Of a stretch of DNA of 64,000 nt, positions 7,686 through 16,335 are shown piece after piece. Location: positions 930,001 through 994,000 of the forward strand of contig NZ_CP142685.1 in assembly GCF_045689735.1 (NCBI RefSeq), read 5' to 3'. The DNA comes from Halothiobacillus sp045689735 (lineage in GTDB: Bacteria; Pseudomonadota; Gammaproteobacteria; Halothiobacillales; Halothiobacillaceae). The notes below the pieces were generated by a model. The model had not been told where the DNA came from and did not search any database. It saw only the letters and a list, made by a program, of their open reading frames with translations. Both the position numbers and the translations under genes were made by a program. Numbering within the stretch: the stretch's first letter is position 1; every line of letters starts with the position of its first letter.

Positions 7686-9728
7686 TTATTTGACGCGCAT
7701 GCCGGGTCGGGCACCCTCATCGGGCGACAGAATGTACAGTCCGCCATCTCCTCCGGCGGCGAGAACCATGCCTTCGGAAAGACCGAATTTCATCTGCCGC
7801 GGCTTGAGGTTGGCCACCATCACGGTCAGCCGACCGACCAGCGAGGCGGGATCGTAGGCGGATTTGATGCCGGCAAATACCTGTCGAGGCTTGTCCTCAC
7901 CAATGTCGAGTACGAGCCGCAGCAGTTTGGCAGCGCCTTCGACCTGTTCGGCGGCCACGATTTGAGCGACACGCAGATCAACGGCACTGAATGCTTCGAT
8001 GTCGATTTGCGGGGCAATCGGATCGATGGGATTGGTCGGCGTGGCGGCGGGGGGCGGGGTGGGCATCATGGCAGCGGCTTCCTCGGCGGCGGCGGCGAGC
8101 AGGGCATCGGTGGCGCTCTGTTCAATGCGGGTAATCAACGGTTGATAGGGGGCAATTGCGCGACCAACCAGCGGGGTATCGATGGCATCCCAGCGCAGCG
8201 CGGGGAGATTGAGAAAATCCGCCGCTGCCTGACTCATGCCAGGCAGCACAGGACTTAGATAGGTCATCAGGATGCGGAACGCATTGAGCCCATCGGTACA
8301 AATGCCCTGCACCGCGGCCAGGGTATCGGCCGACTTGGCCAGCGCCCAAGGTTTGTGTTCGTCGATGTATTGATTGGTCAAGTCGGCCAGCGCCATGATT
8401 TCGCGCATGGCCTGTGCGGTTTCGCGGGCTTCATAGCGTTGACGGATTCGCTCGGCGCCGGCACAGAGTTGCTGATGCAAATGGGGATCGCTCAGTTGGG
8501 AGGCGAGTTGGCTGTCGAATTGTTTGTGGATGAACCCGGCGCAGCGGCTGGCGATATTGACTACCTTGCCGACGAGATCGGCATTGACCCGTAGCCGGAA
8601 ATCATCCAGCGACAGATCGATATCCTCAATACTGCTGCCGAGTTTGGCGGCAAAGTAGTATCGCAGGGCTTCGGGATTGAGGTGGTTCAAAAAGGTGCGC
8701 GCCTGAATAAAGGTGCCGCGTGATTTGCTCATTTTCTCGCCATTGAGGGTCAGGAAACCGTGGGCGAAAATCGCCGTGGGGGTGCGCAGCCCGGCCCCCA
8801 TGAGCATGGCCGGCCAAAACAGCGTATGAAAATAGGCGATGTCTTTGCCGATGAAGTGGTACAGCTCGGTCTTGCTGTCCTTGCCCCAGTAATCCTCGAA
8901 ATTCAGCCCCGCTGATTCGGCCAGCTTCAAAAAAGCGCCGATATAGCCAATCGGCGCATCGAGCCACACATAGAAAAACTTGCCGGGCGCGCCGGGGATT
9001 TCAAAGCCAAAATACGGCGCATCCCGGGAAATATCCCAAGCCTGTAAACCGCTGTCGAACCACTCTTGCAGTTTGGCGCGAATGGCGGGCTGAACCCGGT
9101 CGTCATCCAGCCAGTCTTTGAGGGCGGACTCCATCGCGGGCAGGTTGAAGAAATAATGCTCGGAATCGCGTTCGACCGGCGTGGCGCCGGAGAGCACCGA
9201 GCGGGGATTCTTGAGTTCGGTGGGGCTGTAGGTGGCACCGCATTTTTCACAGTTATCGCCGTATTGATCGGCCGCGCCACATTTCGGGCATTCGCCCTTG
9301 ATGAATCGATCCGGCAGAAACATTTGTTTTTCCGGGTCATACGCTTGCTGAATGGTTTTGCGGCTGATCAGTCCGGCGGCATCCAGCCGCTGAAACATCT
9401 CGGCCGACATCCGGCGGTTCTCCTCGGAATGCGTGCTGTGGAATACATCGAAGCCGATCAGGAAATCCGCAAAATCGGCGCGATGGCTCTCGGCAATGCG
9501 TTCAATCAACTGCTCCGGCGTGATGCCTTCTTGTTGCGCTTTGAGCATGATCGGCGTGCCGTGGGTGTCATCCGCGCACAGATAGCGGCAATCATGGCCG
9601 AAGAGTTTTTGCGCGCGCACCCAGATATCGGTCTGGATGGTTTCGATAATGTGCCCCAGATGCAGGGGGCCGTTCGCATAGGGCAGGGCGGAAGTCACAA
9701 GGATGCGGCGCGGGGCGGGTGAGGTCAT
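7686..9728 (-). CDS. metG: Methionyl-tRNA synthetase
   Basis: Class I synthetase that charges tRNA-Met. Seen: the HIGH-type motif HLGH at residues 23-26; a zinc knuckle with two CxxC pairs (ECPKCGAAD and NCEKCGAT); KMSKS in GEKMSKSRGT; and a C-terminal tRNA-binding EMAPII/Trbp111-like domain (IDIEAFSAVDLRVAQIV to the end) that mediates dimerisation in E. coli MetG. The 680 residues match full-length bacterial MetG. A low-complexity Ala/Pro linker (AAAAEEAAAMMPTPPPAATP) joins the anticodon and C-terminal domains. Confidence 0.97.
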   Translation of the reverse strand: MTSPAPRRILVTSALPYANGPLHLGHIIETIQTDIWVRAQKLFGHDCRYLCADDTHGTPIMLKAQQEGITPEQLIERIAESHRADFADFLIGFDVFHSTHSEENRRMSAEMFQRLDAAGLISRKTIQQAYDPEKQMFLPDRFIKGECPKCGAADQYGDNCEKCGATYSPTELKNPRSVLSGATPVERDSEHYFFNLPAMESALKDWLDDDRVQPAIRAKLQEWFDSGLQAWDISRDAPYFGFEIPGAPGKFFYVWLDAPIGYIGAFLKLAESAGLNFEDYWGKDSKTELYHFIGKDIAYFHTLFWPAMLMGAGLRTPTAIFAHGFLTLNGEKMSKSRGTFIQARTFLNHLNPEALRYYFAAKLGSSIEDIDLSLDDFRLRVNADLVGKVVNIASRCAGFIHKQFDSQLASQLSDPHLHQQLCAGAERIRQRYEARETAQAMREIMALADLTNQYIDEHKPWALAKSADTLAAVQGICTDGLNAFRILMTYLSPVLPGMSQAAADFLNLPALRWDAIDTPLVGRAIAPYQPLITRIEQSATDALLAAAAEEAAAMMPTPPPAATPTNPIDPIAPQIDIEAFSAVDLRVAQIVAAEQVEGAAKLLRLVLDIGEDKPRQVFAGIKSAYDPASLVGRLTVMVANLKPRQMKFGLSEGMVLAAGGDGGLYILSPDEGARPGMRVK

Positions 9729-9837
9729 GAACGCTAAACTTCTAGGAATTCTGGACGGCGAAGTTTAGCATGAGGCTTCCCTTGGTCTGTTGTCATTCCA
9801 GTTCTTGCGGGATGGCATGCTGTCTGGATGTTCACGG

Positions 9838-10761
9838 ATGATTTTGCTTGTCTGCCTCGATGAAACGCCGGTGAAAAACATCCCGCTGTGGGCCGCGCTC
9901 ACCGATGCCATGCGCGCGATACCCGGGTTGCAGGTGATTCTGGCGGGCAGTGCGTTGGCGATTGGTTTGATGCGGCGCCACCCGTCGGTGTCTGGCGTGT
10001 TACCTTTGTCCTCGGCCTTGGATGGCCGCCCGTATTCCTGGCTGGCTTGGCGTGCGGCGCGGCACGCCCGCACGGCGCTCGCTCGATCGCCGGCGCAGCC
10101 GAGTCTGTTGATCGATCCGTTTGGTCGGCGCAGCCATCGCCGCCTGGCGCGGGCGCTGGCTGTGCGCAGTGCGGGCATGGCGGTTTCGACGCGAGCGGAT
10201 CGAGACTATTCCTCGGTTTATCCTTTACCGCCTGCCTTGCATGCCGTGCAATCGGTGCGGGTTCTGTTCGCGGCGGCCTTGGGGTATTCCCTGCATGATC
10301 TTGCGCCGGATTTTGGTTTGCCGCTCTGCGGGGAGTGGCCGGCGGATCGCGCAGTCGCCGATGGCGTTGAGGTGGATTTGCTGGTGGACTGGCAGGCGAT
10401 CCCTTGGACCTCTGAGGAGCAGAATGTCTTGAAAGGGCATTTGGCCGCCAGCGGGCTGCGGGTCGTGTATTTGCCTGTGGAAAGCCAAGCGGATGATCGA
10501 TTGCTGGAGAATCTGCCGCTACTGGATTCCACCCGCTATCTGCTGAGCGGCAACGGTTCGTTGGCCTGGTTTGCTGCGGCCATCGGTAAACCGGGCTTGT
10601 GCGTCTGCGCTGCCGGTACGGCGAAATCGAAGGGGCTGATTTCTACCCGCTTTGCCCGCCAGAAAATGCTCAACATCGACGATCCGGCCTTGACCCGCCC
10701 CCAAGTGGTCGCGGAGTCGATCATTCAGGTGTTGTCTCGGCGCAATACCGCGCTTGTTTGA
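9838..10761 (+). CDS. Divergent heptosyltransferase I (WaaC)-like GT9 protein
   Basis: A 307-residue protein aligning by eye with WaaC over its length. The N-terminal strand is followed by IPLWAALTDAMRAIPGLQV (WaaC: LPALTDAxxAIPG). HAVQSVRVLFAAALGY matches WaaC's HAVERTRxLFAxxLGY. GNGSLAWFAAAIGKPGLCV matches the nucleotide-sugar loop VDTGLSHLAAALxRP. WaaC adds the first heptose to Kdo in LPS inner core. Odd: the N-terminal glycine loop (usually SSMGDVLHT) reads DETPVKN, and the DTG-type loop reads GNG, so catalysis is doubtful or the substrate differs. ATG 9838 is chosen because it starts at the first family beta strand. An in-frame TTG at 9790 also exists. It abuts murB. Confidence 0.55.
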   Translation: MILLVCLDETPVKNIPLWAALTDAMRAIPGLQVILAGSALAIGLMRRHPSVSGVLPLSSALDGRPYSWLAWRAARHARTALARSPAQPSLLIDPFGRRSHRRLARALAVRSAGMAVSTRADRDYSSVYPLPPALHAVQSVRVLFAAALGYSLHDLAPDFGLPLCGEWPADRAVADGVEVDLLVDWQAIPWTSEEQNVLKGHLAASGLRVVYLPVESQADDRLLENLPLLDSTRYLLSGNGSLAWFAAAIGKPGLCVCAAGTAKSKGLISTRFARQKMLNIDDPALTRPQVVAESIIQVLSRRNTALV

Positions 10762-10764
10762 ACG

Positions 10765-11838
10765 ATGGGTCGGAACATGCCGGATTTTATTTGGCAGCAA
10801 GGGGTGCCGATCGCCAACACGCTGTGTGTTTCGGCCTCGGCGCAGCGCCTGTTGGTATTGCATCATCCGATGCGCGCGCTACGCGATCCCGAGGTGCGCA
10901 CATTTCTCATGGATCCGGTCACCGAGGTGCTGGGTTCTGGCAGCAATGTTCTGCTGCTGTCTGACGAATTGCCCCGGGTCGCACAGATTCAGGCGAAGGG
11001 CTGGTGGGCGCTACAGCGCGACACCCGTGTCTGGATTACCGCGGAAGTCGGGCTGTGGCTCGACACCCTGGTGCGGGAAACTGCGTCTCGGGGCTGGTAT
11101 GGGCTGGAGCGACTGGCGGAGATTCCCGGCACCTGCGGGGCGGCGCCCATGCAGAATGTGGGTGCCTATGGTCTGCAGCTGAGTGAACGGGTGACTGGCG
11201 TGACGGTCTGGGATCGGCAGACTGGGCAGGTCAGTCGTTGGTCATCGACCGAATGCGGCTTTGCCTATCGGGATAGCCGGTTCAAGCAGGAAGAACCCCG
11301 CTGGTTGATTCTGGCGGTGCATCTTTTGTTATCGACACAGCGCCCTAAAGATTGGCCGCCGGTGGATTATCCCGGTGTCCGTCCGATTGCTGAGGCGCGG
11401 GCAGCGGCGCGAGGCGACGCATTATCGGCGCTAACCCCGCTCGATATGGTCGAGATCATCACCCAGGTGCGCCGGAAAAAATTGCCAGATTGGCGCTCCC
11501 CGCCGCCCGGTAGTGCGGGGAGTTTCTTTCAGAATCCCGTCGTACCGGCCGAGAAGGCGGCGGCGTTGCAGGCGCAGTTTCCTGAGCTGCCGCAGTATCC
11601 GACCGACGCCCCAGACCAAATCAAACTCTCGGCGGGCTGGCTGATCGAACGCTGCGGCTGGCGCGGATATCGCAGCGGGGATGCGGGGGTGTTTGACGCG
11701 CATGCGCTGGTGCTGGTGAACCACGGGCAGGCGACGGGCGCCGCGTTGTGGGCGCTGGCGCAAAGGATCCAGCAGGATGTGCAGGCGCGTTTTGGGGTTT
11801 GGCTGATTCCTGAGCCTCGGCAATTGTCGGGGCGATAA
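10765..11838 (+). CDS. murB: UDP-N-acetylenolpyruvoylglucosamine reductase
   Basis: FAD/NADPH enzyme that reduces the enolpyruvyl group to give UDP-N-acetylmuramic acid in peptidoglycan synthesis. It is the E. coli-like type I form. Seen: NTLCVSASAQRLLVLHHP at the N-terminus; the FAD-binding GSGSNVLLL; LAEIPGTCGAAPMQNVGAYG; CGFAYRDSRFK with the active-site arginine and tyrosine; NPVVPAEKA; and LAAGWLIE-type LSAGWLIERC near the C-terminus. The GSAGSFFQNP segment carries the catalytic serine. 357 residues fits. It starts 3 nt after the WaaC-like gene, so the two are probably an operon. Confidence 0.95.
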   Translation: MGRNMPDFIWQQGVPIANTLCVSASAQRLLVLHHPMRALRDPEVRTFLMDPVTEVLGSGSNVLLLSDELPRVAQIQAKGWWALQRDTRVWITAEVGLWLDTLVRETASRGWYGLERLAEIPGTCGAAPMQNVGAYGLQLSERVTGVTVWDRQTGQVSRWSSTECGFAYRDSRFKQEEPRWLILAVHLLLSTQRPKDWPPVDYPGVRPIAEARAAARGDALSALTPLDMVEIITQVRRKKLPDWRSPPPGSAGSFFQNPVVPAEKAAALQAQFPELPQYPTDAPDQIKLSAGWLIERCGWRGYRSGDAGVFDAHALVLVNHGQATGAALWALAQRIQQDVQARFGVWLIPEPRQLSGR

Positions 11839-12062
11839 GTGAATCCCCCCGATGGATTCGGTGGTTGTCATCGGGATGTCAGACCCCGCCATTAGTCTGC
11901 CAGCTGATTAATAGATAAATGTGATCGGTCTGATAGAAACCTTTCAATTTATTTATTGATCATCGATTGATAAATTTAATCCCGCAGTCGAACTGCACCG
12001 CGCCATCTGGCGTCACTGGCGTTCAACTGTTTTGAGTACCACTACCTGCTGAGGAAATAACC
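11839..12062. promoter_or_regulatory. AT-rich promoter region upstream of the peroxiredoxin
   Basis: 224 nt without a gene. A strongly AT-rich stretch (about 11905-11980, rich in TTTATT/GATAAA) contrasts with the surrounding GC-rich DNA and is the probable promoter region. The segment ends in GAGGAA 6 nt before the peroxiredoxin ATG. I could not settle on a specific regulator site. Confidence 0.4.
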
Positions 12063-12707
12063 ATGAGCGAAGTCACGATTTCTCTGCCCCGTTTGAACGA
12101 ACGCGCCCCGGAATTTGATGCGCCGACCACCTACGGTCGTAAGAAACTGTCTGACTATGAAGGGAAATGGTTGGTGCTGTTCTCCCACCCGGCGGATTTT
12201 ACCCCGGTGTGCACCACGGAATTTACCGCATTTGCCAAAGCGCATAAGGATTTTCTGGCAATCAATTGTGATCTTCTGGGTTTGTCCATTGACAGCCATT
12301 ACTCGCATATCGCCTGGGATCGCAACATCAAAGAAAAATTTGGCGTCGAGATCACCTTCCCGATCATTGCAGACCTGTCCATGACCGTGGCCAAGGCGTT
12401 TGGCATGGTGCATCCGGGCGCTTCGGATACCCAAGCCGTGCGGGCGACCTTCGTGATCGACCCGAAAGGCATCCTGCGGGCGATGCTGTACTATCCGATG
12501 ACCAACGGTCGTTCGATTCCAGAGATTCTGCGGTTGGTCAAAGCGCTGCAAACCTCGACGGAACACGGCGTGGCCACCCCGGAAGGCTGGCAGCCGGGCG
12601 ACAAGGTCATCGTGCCGCCCCCGGCGACGGCCGAGGAAGCCGAACGCCGTTTCAACAGCGGCGAGTTCGAATGTGTTGACTGGTACTTCTGCAAAAAAGC
12701 CCTGTAA
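12063..12707 (+). CDS. Prx6-type (1-Cys-like) peroxiredoxin
   Basis: Thiol peroxidase that reduces H2O2 and organic peroxides. The peroxidatic cysteine is C50 in SHPADFTPVCTTEF. The long C-terminal domain (RLVKALQTSTEHGVATPEGWQPGDKVIVPPP) is that of the Prx6 family. Two further cysteines lie at the extreme C-terminus (C204 and C210), the arrangement seen in archaeal-type Prx6 enzymes, where one acts in resolution, so this may not be a strict 1-Cys enzyme. It is monocistronic: its own AT-rich promoter lies upstream and a strong terminator downstream. The RBS is GAGGAA. Confidence 0.92.
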   Translation: MSEVTISLPRLNERAPEFDAPTTYGRKKLSDYEGKWLVLFSHPADFTPVCTTEFTAFAKAHKDFLAINCDLLGLSIDSHYSHIAWDRNIKEKFGVEITFPIIADLSMTVAKAFGMVHPGASDTQAVRATFVIDPKGILRAMLYYPMTNGRSIPEILRLVKALQTSTEHGVATPEGWQPGDKVIVPPPATAEEAERRFNSGEFECVDWYFCKKAL

Positions 12708-12751
12708 GTTGACCATCTTGGTCATTTCTTCGGAGATGGCCGCATCCGATC

Positions 12752-12775
12752 ACCCGGCGCATGCCGGGTTTTTTT
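12752..12775 (+). terminator. Rho-independent terminator after peroxiredoxin gene
   Basis: Stem ACCCGGC (12752-12758) / GCCGGGT (12763-12769) with a GCAT loop, followed by a seven-base T-run (12769-12775). Confidence 0.88.
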
Positions 12776-12792
12776 ATGCCATAAAGACGGAA

Positions 12793-13437
12793 TTAGGGCG
12801 TGTGCCCCGTGATTGCCGTGCCACCGGCAAAACTGCCTTTTGCGACATGCGCAAAAATTTCGCGGAGCTGCGCTTCCGTGCGCTCTCCAGAAAAATAAAA
12901 TGCTTTGCCGTCATCGGCTTGAAAGACCACCACCGGAATGCCGTACAGATTGGCACCCTGCAAGATCGATAGATTTTCATCGAGAATCGTCTGGGTGGCC
13001 GGTTCTACGACATGCGCGGGCGCAATGCCGCCGCCGGTATCGCTATCCAAAAATCCGAAATTCGATTCGCTTTGGTGAAACGCGGCGAGCGGGTCGGGTG
13101 CCTGAATAATGGCCGCCGCCTTGGTTTTGGAGGTGCCGGAAAGCATCCCTAAAGGCACCCAGCGGAACTGCAGCCCCGGAAAATCAGCGCGAATTTTCTG
13201 GATGCGGTCATACACTCGATGGCAATACGGGCAATTGGGGTCGAAAAAAAAGTAAACGATTTGATCCCCCGTGCCATCGGGGATGAAACTGGCATCGCTC
13301 ATCGCTTTCAACAACTGCGCGGCCACGGCGCGGTCATCGGGGTTGGCTTGCGCGAACGAAGGAGCCAGCCATCCGGGAAGGCTCAGCAGGGCTGCCAGCA
13401 AGACAGTCAGAACGCGGCGGCGTGGGGCTATCGTCAT
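12793..13437 (-). CDS. Periplasmic thiol:disulfide interchange protein (DsbG/DsbC-like)
   Basis: A 214-residue exported thioredoxin-fold protein. The signal peptide covers residues 1-30 (RRRVLTVLLAALLSLPGW...AQA). The redox motif is C69-P-Y-C72 in FFFDPNCPYCHRVYDRI. The cis-proline loop is YGIPVVVF. KGTSKTKA-like LSGTSKTKAAAII is typical of the DsbG branch. The N-terminal dimerisation domain of classical DsbC/DsbG is short or absent here (about 30 residues between signal peptide and fold). ATG 13437 is chosen over the upstream ATG at 13497 because the signal peptide then starts properly and GGTGA lies just before it. Confidence 0.82.
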   Translation of the reverse strand: MTIAPRRRVLTVLLAALLSLPGWLAPSFAQANPDDRAVAAQLLKAMSDASFIPDGTGDQIVYFFFDPNCPYCHRVYDRIQKIRADFPGLQFRWVPLGMLSGTSKTKAAAIIQAPDPLAAFHQSESNFGFLDSDTGGGIAPAHVVEPATQTILDENLSILQGANLYGIPVVVFQADDGKAFYFSGERTEAQLREIFAHVAKGSFAGGTAITGHTP

Positions 13438-13493
13438 CTTGGGGTCACCGTGAAAAAAGTCATGTGATTGTACGCAGGACGCCGAGGGGATTT

Positions 13494-13913
13494 TCAAAAA
13501 TTATTCAGGCAGTCGAGCAAGGCTGCGCCATCGGGCTCCGCGCCGCGCCGCTGCGCTTGCCACAGGCTTTCGGCAAGGCAGTCCATCATGGCATGCTCGG
13601 CAGCAAGCCGGTCGCCGTGCCGCTCGCAGCGCTGCAGATAGGCGGCTTTGAAACCGTGCGGCTGATCGATCTGCGCCATTTCGCGGATCGATAAATGCAG
13701 CCCCAGATGCAGAAACGGGTTGGTTTCGCCGTGCTCGGGCGGCCAGTCTTGGCTGAGTGCCCGTTCCGGATCCGCGAAGAGTGCGTGATATTCCGGATGC
13801 TCGCGGATGATGTCGCTGACCGCGAGTTCGATCGGCGTGAGCGGCAGATGCTGCTGGAATTTCTGCCAGGCATCGAGAAAAGGCTGGCGCATGGCGCGGC
13901 GATCGGGGGTCAT
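13494..13913 (-). CDS. DUF1841 family protein
   Basis: A 139-residue protein with the DUF1841 signature NPFLHLGLHLSIREM and a preceding HPEYHALF segment. It is soluble and helical. The family's function is unknown. ATG 13913 follows the nth stop by 8 nt, and in many gammaproteobacteria this family sits next to nth, so an operon is likely. The frame is open upstream to 13997, but that part overlaps nth. Confidence 0.85.
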   Translation of the reverse strand: MTPDRRAMRQPFLDAWQKFQQHLPLTPIELAVSDIIREHPEYHALFADPERALSQDWPPEHGETNPFLHLGLHLSIREMAQIDQPHGFKAAYLQRCERHGDRLAAEHAMMDCLAESLWQAQRRGAEPDGAALLDCLNNF

Positions 13914-13921
13914 GTCTGCGG

Positions 13922-14602
13922 TCACTCCGGCAGGGGGCTGGCAAATTTGACGGTGAATTCCGGGCTGCAGGGCTCGGGTTTTTCCCGAAAATTGCATAAA
14001 TCACAGACGATGCAGGCGCCGCAGTCGGGGGTGCGCGCCTTGCAGGTATAACGCCCGTGCAGGATGAGCCAATGATGGGCATCCCGCAGGAATTCCTTGG
14101 GGATGACCTTCATCAAGCGGTCTTCCACCGCGCGCACGGTTTTGCCCGGCGCGAGGCCGGTGCGATTGGCCAGCCGGAAAATATGCGTATCCACCGCCAT
14201 GACCGGCCAACCGAAAATGGTGTTCAGCACGACATTGGCGGTTTTACGCCCCACCCCGGGGAGCGATTCCAGTGCCGCCCGGTCTTCCGGTACCTCACCC
14301 TGATGCCGTTCAAGCAGCAGGGCGCAGGTCGCCAGCACATGCCGGGTTTTGGCGCGATAGAGCCCCAGGGTTTTAAGGTAGGATGCCAATCCTTCTTCGC
14401 CCAGCGCTAGAATGGCGGCGGGCGTATTGGCCACGGGATAGAGCTGCCGGGTCACTTTATTGACGGAAATATCCGTGGCCTGTGCCGACAGCATTACCGC
14501 AATCAGCAATTCAAACGGGGTTTGATACGCCAGTTCGGTTGCCGGTTTGGGGCGCTGCTGGGCGAGGCGGTAAAAAAACTCTCGGCGTTGAGCCTGATTC
14601 AT
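13922..14602 (-). CDS. nth: Endonuclease III
   Basis: DNA glycosylase/AP lyase that removes oxidised pyrimidines in base-excision repair. Seen: the helix-hairpin-helix LPGVGRKTANVVLN with the catalytic lysine; VDTHIFRLANR with the catalytic aspartate; and a C-terminal [4Fe-4S] cluster spaced C-x6-C-x2-C-x5-C (CKARTPDCGACIVCDLC). ATG 14602 gives 226 residues, close to the 211 of E. coli. The upstream in-frame ATG 14659 would only add low-complexity sequence. Confidence 0.95.
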   Translation of the reverse strand: MNQAQRREFFYRLAQQRPKPATELAYQTPFELLIAVMLSAQATDISVNKVTRQLYPVANTPAAILALGEEGLASYLKTLGLYRAKTRHVLATCALLLERHQGEVPEDRAALESLPGVGRKTANVVLNTIFGWPVMAVDTHIFRLANRTGLAPGKTVRAVEDRLMKVIPKEFLRDAHHWLILHGRYTCKARTPDCGACIVCDLCNFREKPEPCSPEFTVKFASPLPE

Positions 14603-14702
14603 GCGGGAACCTGGGTGCTGGATGGGGTGTCTGGAAACGGGATGCTGGGGCGGAATCATACCGATGGTCGATCCGAGAGAGGAGTGTATGCGAGAGGCAA
14701 AT

Positions 14703-15245
14703 ATGACGAAATCAACCCTGACTCAATCATCCCTGTGGGGAAAGCTGGGCGCCGTGTGGGGCGTGTTGGGCTTGACGCTGCTGCTCGGATGGGCCGTGTA
14801 TCGGGTGTTCCCATTCGCCGAAGAGGCGGCGCGCTTGCCGTGGCACTGGTATGAATCGGCATTCTTCGTGTTTTGGATGGTTTTCATGATTTATGGGGAA
14901 GGCTTCAAGGGCTTTCAAAAGGGCTTTTCGCCGCGGGTGGTCGCGCGCGCCGCGCACCTGTCCAAGCATCCCGTGTGGTGGCATGTGCTCTTGGCGCCGC
15001 TGTATTGCATGGGCTACATCCACGCGACCAAACGGCGGCGGATCGTGGCGATCTCTGTGACCACCGGCATTATCGTGTTGATCGTCGCAGTGCATTGGTT
15101 GCCTCAACCTTGGCGCGGCATCGTCGATATGGGCGTCGTTGCCGGGCTGATTTACGGCGTGGTCGCCATGTGGGTCTTCGCCATTCATGCCCTGGTCGGC
15201 CGGGAGATCAACCATCCGACCGACATTCCGGCACAACCAGTCTGA
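14703..15245 (+). CDS. Integral membrane protein of unknown function, 180 aa
   Basis: About four membrane segments: residues 12-33, 45-62 (ESAFFVFWMVFMIYGEGF), 115-135 and 145-165. A conserved-looking loop EGFKGFQKGFSPRVVARA precedes HPVWWHVLLAPLYCMGYIHATKRRR. No transporter or enzyme signature is recognised. Two start codons are each preceded by a Shine-Dalgarno: ATG 14688 (GAGGAG, 3 nt spacing) and ATG 14703 (GAGAGG, 5 nt spacing). The second has the better spacing. It diverges from nth. Confidence 0.7.
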   Translation: MTKSTLTQSSLWGKLGAVWGVLGLTLLLGWAVYRVFPFAEEAARLPWHWYESAFFVFWMVFMIYGEGFKGFQKGFSPRVVARAAHLSKHPVWWHVLLAPLYCMGYIHATKRRRIVAISVTTGIIVLIVAVHWLPQPWRGIVDMGVVAGLIYGVVAMWVFAIHALVGREINHPTDIPAQPV

Positions 15246-15291
15246 ATCCGCGCGGAATCATGAGATTGACTCGTCTTACTAGGGCGCGGGT

Positions 15292-15885
15292 ATGAGCGAG
15301 GCAGAGAAAAACCGACTGTCGCGTATTGTCACCCGCACGGGCGATGGTGGGCAGACGGGGCTGGCCGATGGCCGTCGTTGTGCCAAGTCCGATCCCTGCA
15401 TCGTGGCGCTCGGCGACATCGACGAGCTGAATGCCGCCTGTGGGCTGCTGCATGCCCAGATGATGCAGGCGCCGGGCATGGAGGCGGCATTGGTCGCTTT
15501 TGTCCGCGCGCAGCAGCATGCCTTGTTTGACCTGGGCGGCTTTCTGGCGATGGGTGCCCTGGCAACGGCCGACCAGCTCCCGTCAGTCGAGGCACTCGAT
15601 GATTGGATTGCGCGGCATAATGCCGAGTTGCCGCCGCTCAAAGAATTCATCCTCCCCGGTGGATCGCTCGTGCTCGGTCAGGCGCATGTGGCACGGACAG
15701 TTGCCCGTCGTGCGGAGCGCAGCCTGTGGTTACTGGTCGAGCAAATGCCGTCGGTTTCGCCGGTTGCGGTCTATCTCAACCGTTTGTCCGATGCCTTGTT
15801 TGTCTTGGCGCGGCGGATCGGCACCGCCGAGGGCAGCCTCGTGTACTGGCAGAAGAACCACGCAGCGCGCTCAACTCATGAGTGA
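15292..15885 (+). CDS. PduO-type cob(I)alamin adenosyltransferase
   Basis: Transfers the adenosyl group of ATP to cob(I)alamin to make adenosylcobalamin. The N-terminal ATP-binding motif RIVTRTGDGGQTGLADGRR and then GDIDELNAACGLL are diagnostic of the PduO/ATR family. Helical-bundle motifs LPGGSLVLGQAHVARTVARRAERSLW and YLNRLSDALFVLARRI follow. 197 residues is normal. It overlaps tadA by 8 nt and is probably cotranscribed with it. No other cobalamin gene is nearby. Confidence 0.92.
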   Translation: MSEAEKNRLSRIVTRTGDGGQTGLADGRRCAKSDPCIVALGDIDELNAACGLLHAQMMQAPGMEAALVAFVRAQQHALFDLGGFLAMGALATADQLPSVEALDDWIARHNAELPPLKEFILPGGSLVLGQAHVARTVARRAERSLWLLVEQMPSVSPVAVYLNRLSDALFVLARRIGTAEGSLVYWQKNHAARSTHE

Positions 15886-16324
15886 TCGCGACTGGATGCA
15901 GGCCGCGCTGGCGCAGGCCAGACATGCGGCTCTGGAAGGCGAGGTGCCGGTCGGTGCGGTCTTGGTGCGTGATGGGGCGTTGATTGCGACGGGACGGAAT
16001 GCGCCCCTTGCCCACTGTGATCCGACCGCGCATGCCGAAATTCTGGCTTTGCGGGCGGCGGGCGAGGCACTCGGCAATTACCGGCTGGATGGCTGCACCC
16101 TGTATGTCACGCTGGAGCCTTGCCCTATGTGCTTTGCGGCGATTTGTCACGCTCGCGTGGCGCGGGTGGTGTATGCAGCGCCCGATCCGCGCGCGGGCGC
16201 CTGTGGTGGCGCGATCGATTTACAGCGCGCGCCTTGGCACCACTTCCAGCCCGAAATTGACACCGGGCCTTGTGAAGCGGAAGCCGCGGAATTATTGCAG
16301 CAGTTTTTTCAGGCGCGCCGCTAG
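15878..16324 (+). CDS. tadA: tRNA-specific adenosine deaminase
   Basis: Deaminates A34 to inosine in tRNA-Arg(ACG). The zinc/catalytic motifs are HAE at residues 52-54 and PCxxC at 81-85 (EPCPMCFAAICHARV). The sequence between (NAPLAHCDPTAHAEILALR) is typical. 148 residues. The ATG lies inside the end of the adenosyltransferase gene (ATGAGTGA overlap), which fixes the start. The next gene is convergent and its stop lies only 11 nt away. Confidence 0.93.
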   Translation: MSDRDWMQAALAQARHAALEGEVPVGAVLVRDGALIATGRNAPLAHCDPTAHAEILALRAAGEALGNYRLDGCTLYVTLEPCPMCFAAICHARVARVVYAAPDPRAGACGGAIDLQRAPWHHFQPEIDTGPCEAEAAELLQQFFQARR

Positions 16325-16335
16325 GTTCGCGCGAT

